NCBI GenBank assembly: GCA_023399105.1 | Contig: JAEWQT010000062.1 | Location: 1-9,135 of the forward strand | Length of the DNA: 9,135 bases | Origin: Pseudomonadota bacterium | GTDB lineage: Bacteria > Pseudomonadota > Gammaproteobacteria > Pseudomonadales > Oceanobacteraceae | Reading direction: 5' to 3' | Shown: one piece after another, positions 8,762 through 9,135 of the stretch | Position numbering within the stretch: position 1 is the stretch's first letter | Layout of the letters: each line of letters starts with the position of its first letter | Notes under the pieces: model-generated | The model's database searches: none | What the model was told of the DNA's origin: nothing | Seen by the model: the letters and a program-made list of their open reading frames with translations, nothing else | Made by a program: the position numbers and the translations under genes

Positions 8762-9133
8762 TCAATGTGCCAGCGACAGGCGGGCCTGTTCGTGACGATT
8801 GTGCAGGGCATCCTCTTTACTGCCGAACAGCTGCACAAAATTCAGACTGATCAGCAGCACCCGGCCATCGCACAGGCCTACATAACCGGCCCGGTACTCC
8901 TGCACAAAACGCTCTTGCCGGGGCATCAACAATGGCGCCACCGCCACCGACGCAACCAAACCGTTACCCAATGGGTCACCCACCTGCTGCGGGCTGCGGT
9001 ACAGACTGAGGCTGTCAGCGGCAATGACTAACGCGGTGCCATTCACCAGCGTCAGCACCTCCACGGCGCCGGCCTGCGGCAGCTGGCGACATTCGGTGGT
9101 ACGGATCAAATCAGACGATGAAGCACTGAGCAT
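8762..9133 (-). CDS. hypothetical protein at window edge, family not recognised
   Basis: An open frame of 123 residues from the ATG at 9133 to the TGA at 8762; only two bases lie beyond it, so the true start may be further right and no ribosome site can be judged. I do not recognise it. The sequence has no membrane segment and shows alternating hydrophobic stretches suggestive of beta strands: AVEVLTLVNGTALVIAADSL at 23-42, GLVASVAVAPLL at 58-69, and AGYVGLCDGRVLLISLNFVQLF at 82-103, followed by a polar tail, GSKEDALHNRHEQARLSLAH. The repeated strand-glycine-strand pattern resembles a small beta-barrel or sandwich domain, but no name is justified. It is upstream of the SDR-like gene on the same strand with a 96-base gap. 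Coding is supported by the sensible composition in this frame. Confidence 0.6.
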   Translation of the reverse strand: MLSASSSDLIRTTECRQLPQAGAVEVLTLVNGTALVIAADSLSLYRSPQQVGDPLGNGLVASVAVAPLLMPRQERFVQEYRAGYVGLCDGRVLLISLNFVQLFGSKEDALHNRHEQARLSLAH

Positions 9134-9135
9134 AA

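Noticed and set aside
8282..9031. 249-codon plus-strand open frame
   Set aside because: It is antisense to the SDR-like gene and the gene at 8762; its product is rich in Gln, His and Arg with no recognisable domain and has no ribosome site.

Overview
The window (9,135 bases, moderately GC-rich by eye) looks like ordinary chromosome of a gammaproteobacterium. The leuS-lptE-holA order is the gammaproteobacterial arrangement, and the proteins resemble their E. coli and Pseudomonas counterparts. nadD does not follow holA as it does in E. coli, which fits a Pseudomonadales/Oceanospirillales-type organism better than an enteric one; this placement is inference. There is no insertion sequence, phage gene, CRISPR array, tRNA or rRNA, and no convincing sign of a defence or accessory island.

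Layout. On the minus strand at the left are a diheme cytochrome c4-like protein (1890-2519) and, 51 bases downstream of it, the N-terminal half of a long fused-type 5-oxoprolinase (1-1838) that runs off the left edge. A 268-base divergent spacer separates these from the plus-strand cluster leuS (2788-5361), lptE (5432-5947) and holA (5944-6948). lptE and holA overlap by four bases, so these three housekeeping genes probably share a transcript. They supply leucyl-tRNA synthetase, the outer-membrane LPS-assembly lipoprotein and the delta subunit of the polymerase III clamp loader.

A second 268-base spacer (6949-7216) contains two separate 15-base perfect palindromes, one lying over a plausible -10 box. 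It precedes an unrecognised 198-residue cytoplasmic protein (7217-7813). That gene converges on a minus-strand pair: a short unrecognised protein at the right edge (8762-9133, possibly cut by the window) and a 275-residue RmlD/SDR-like protein (7838-8665) whose cofactor and catalytic motifs look degenerate.

What deserves attention is modest: the two palindromes, the uncharacterised 198-residue gene behind them, the apparently non-catalytic SDR-like protein, and a GC-rich hairpin abutting the start codon of the oxoprolinase. I did not find an evident new multi-gene system.
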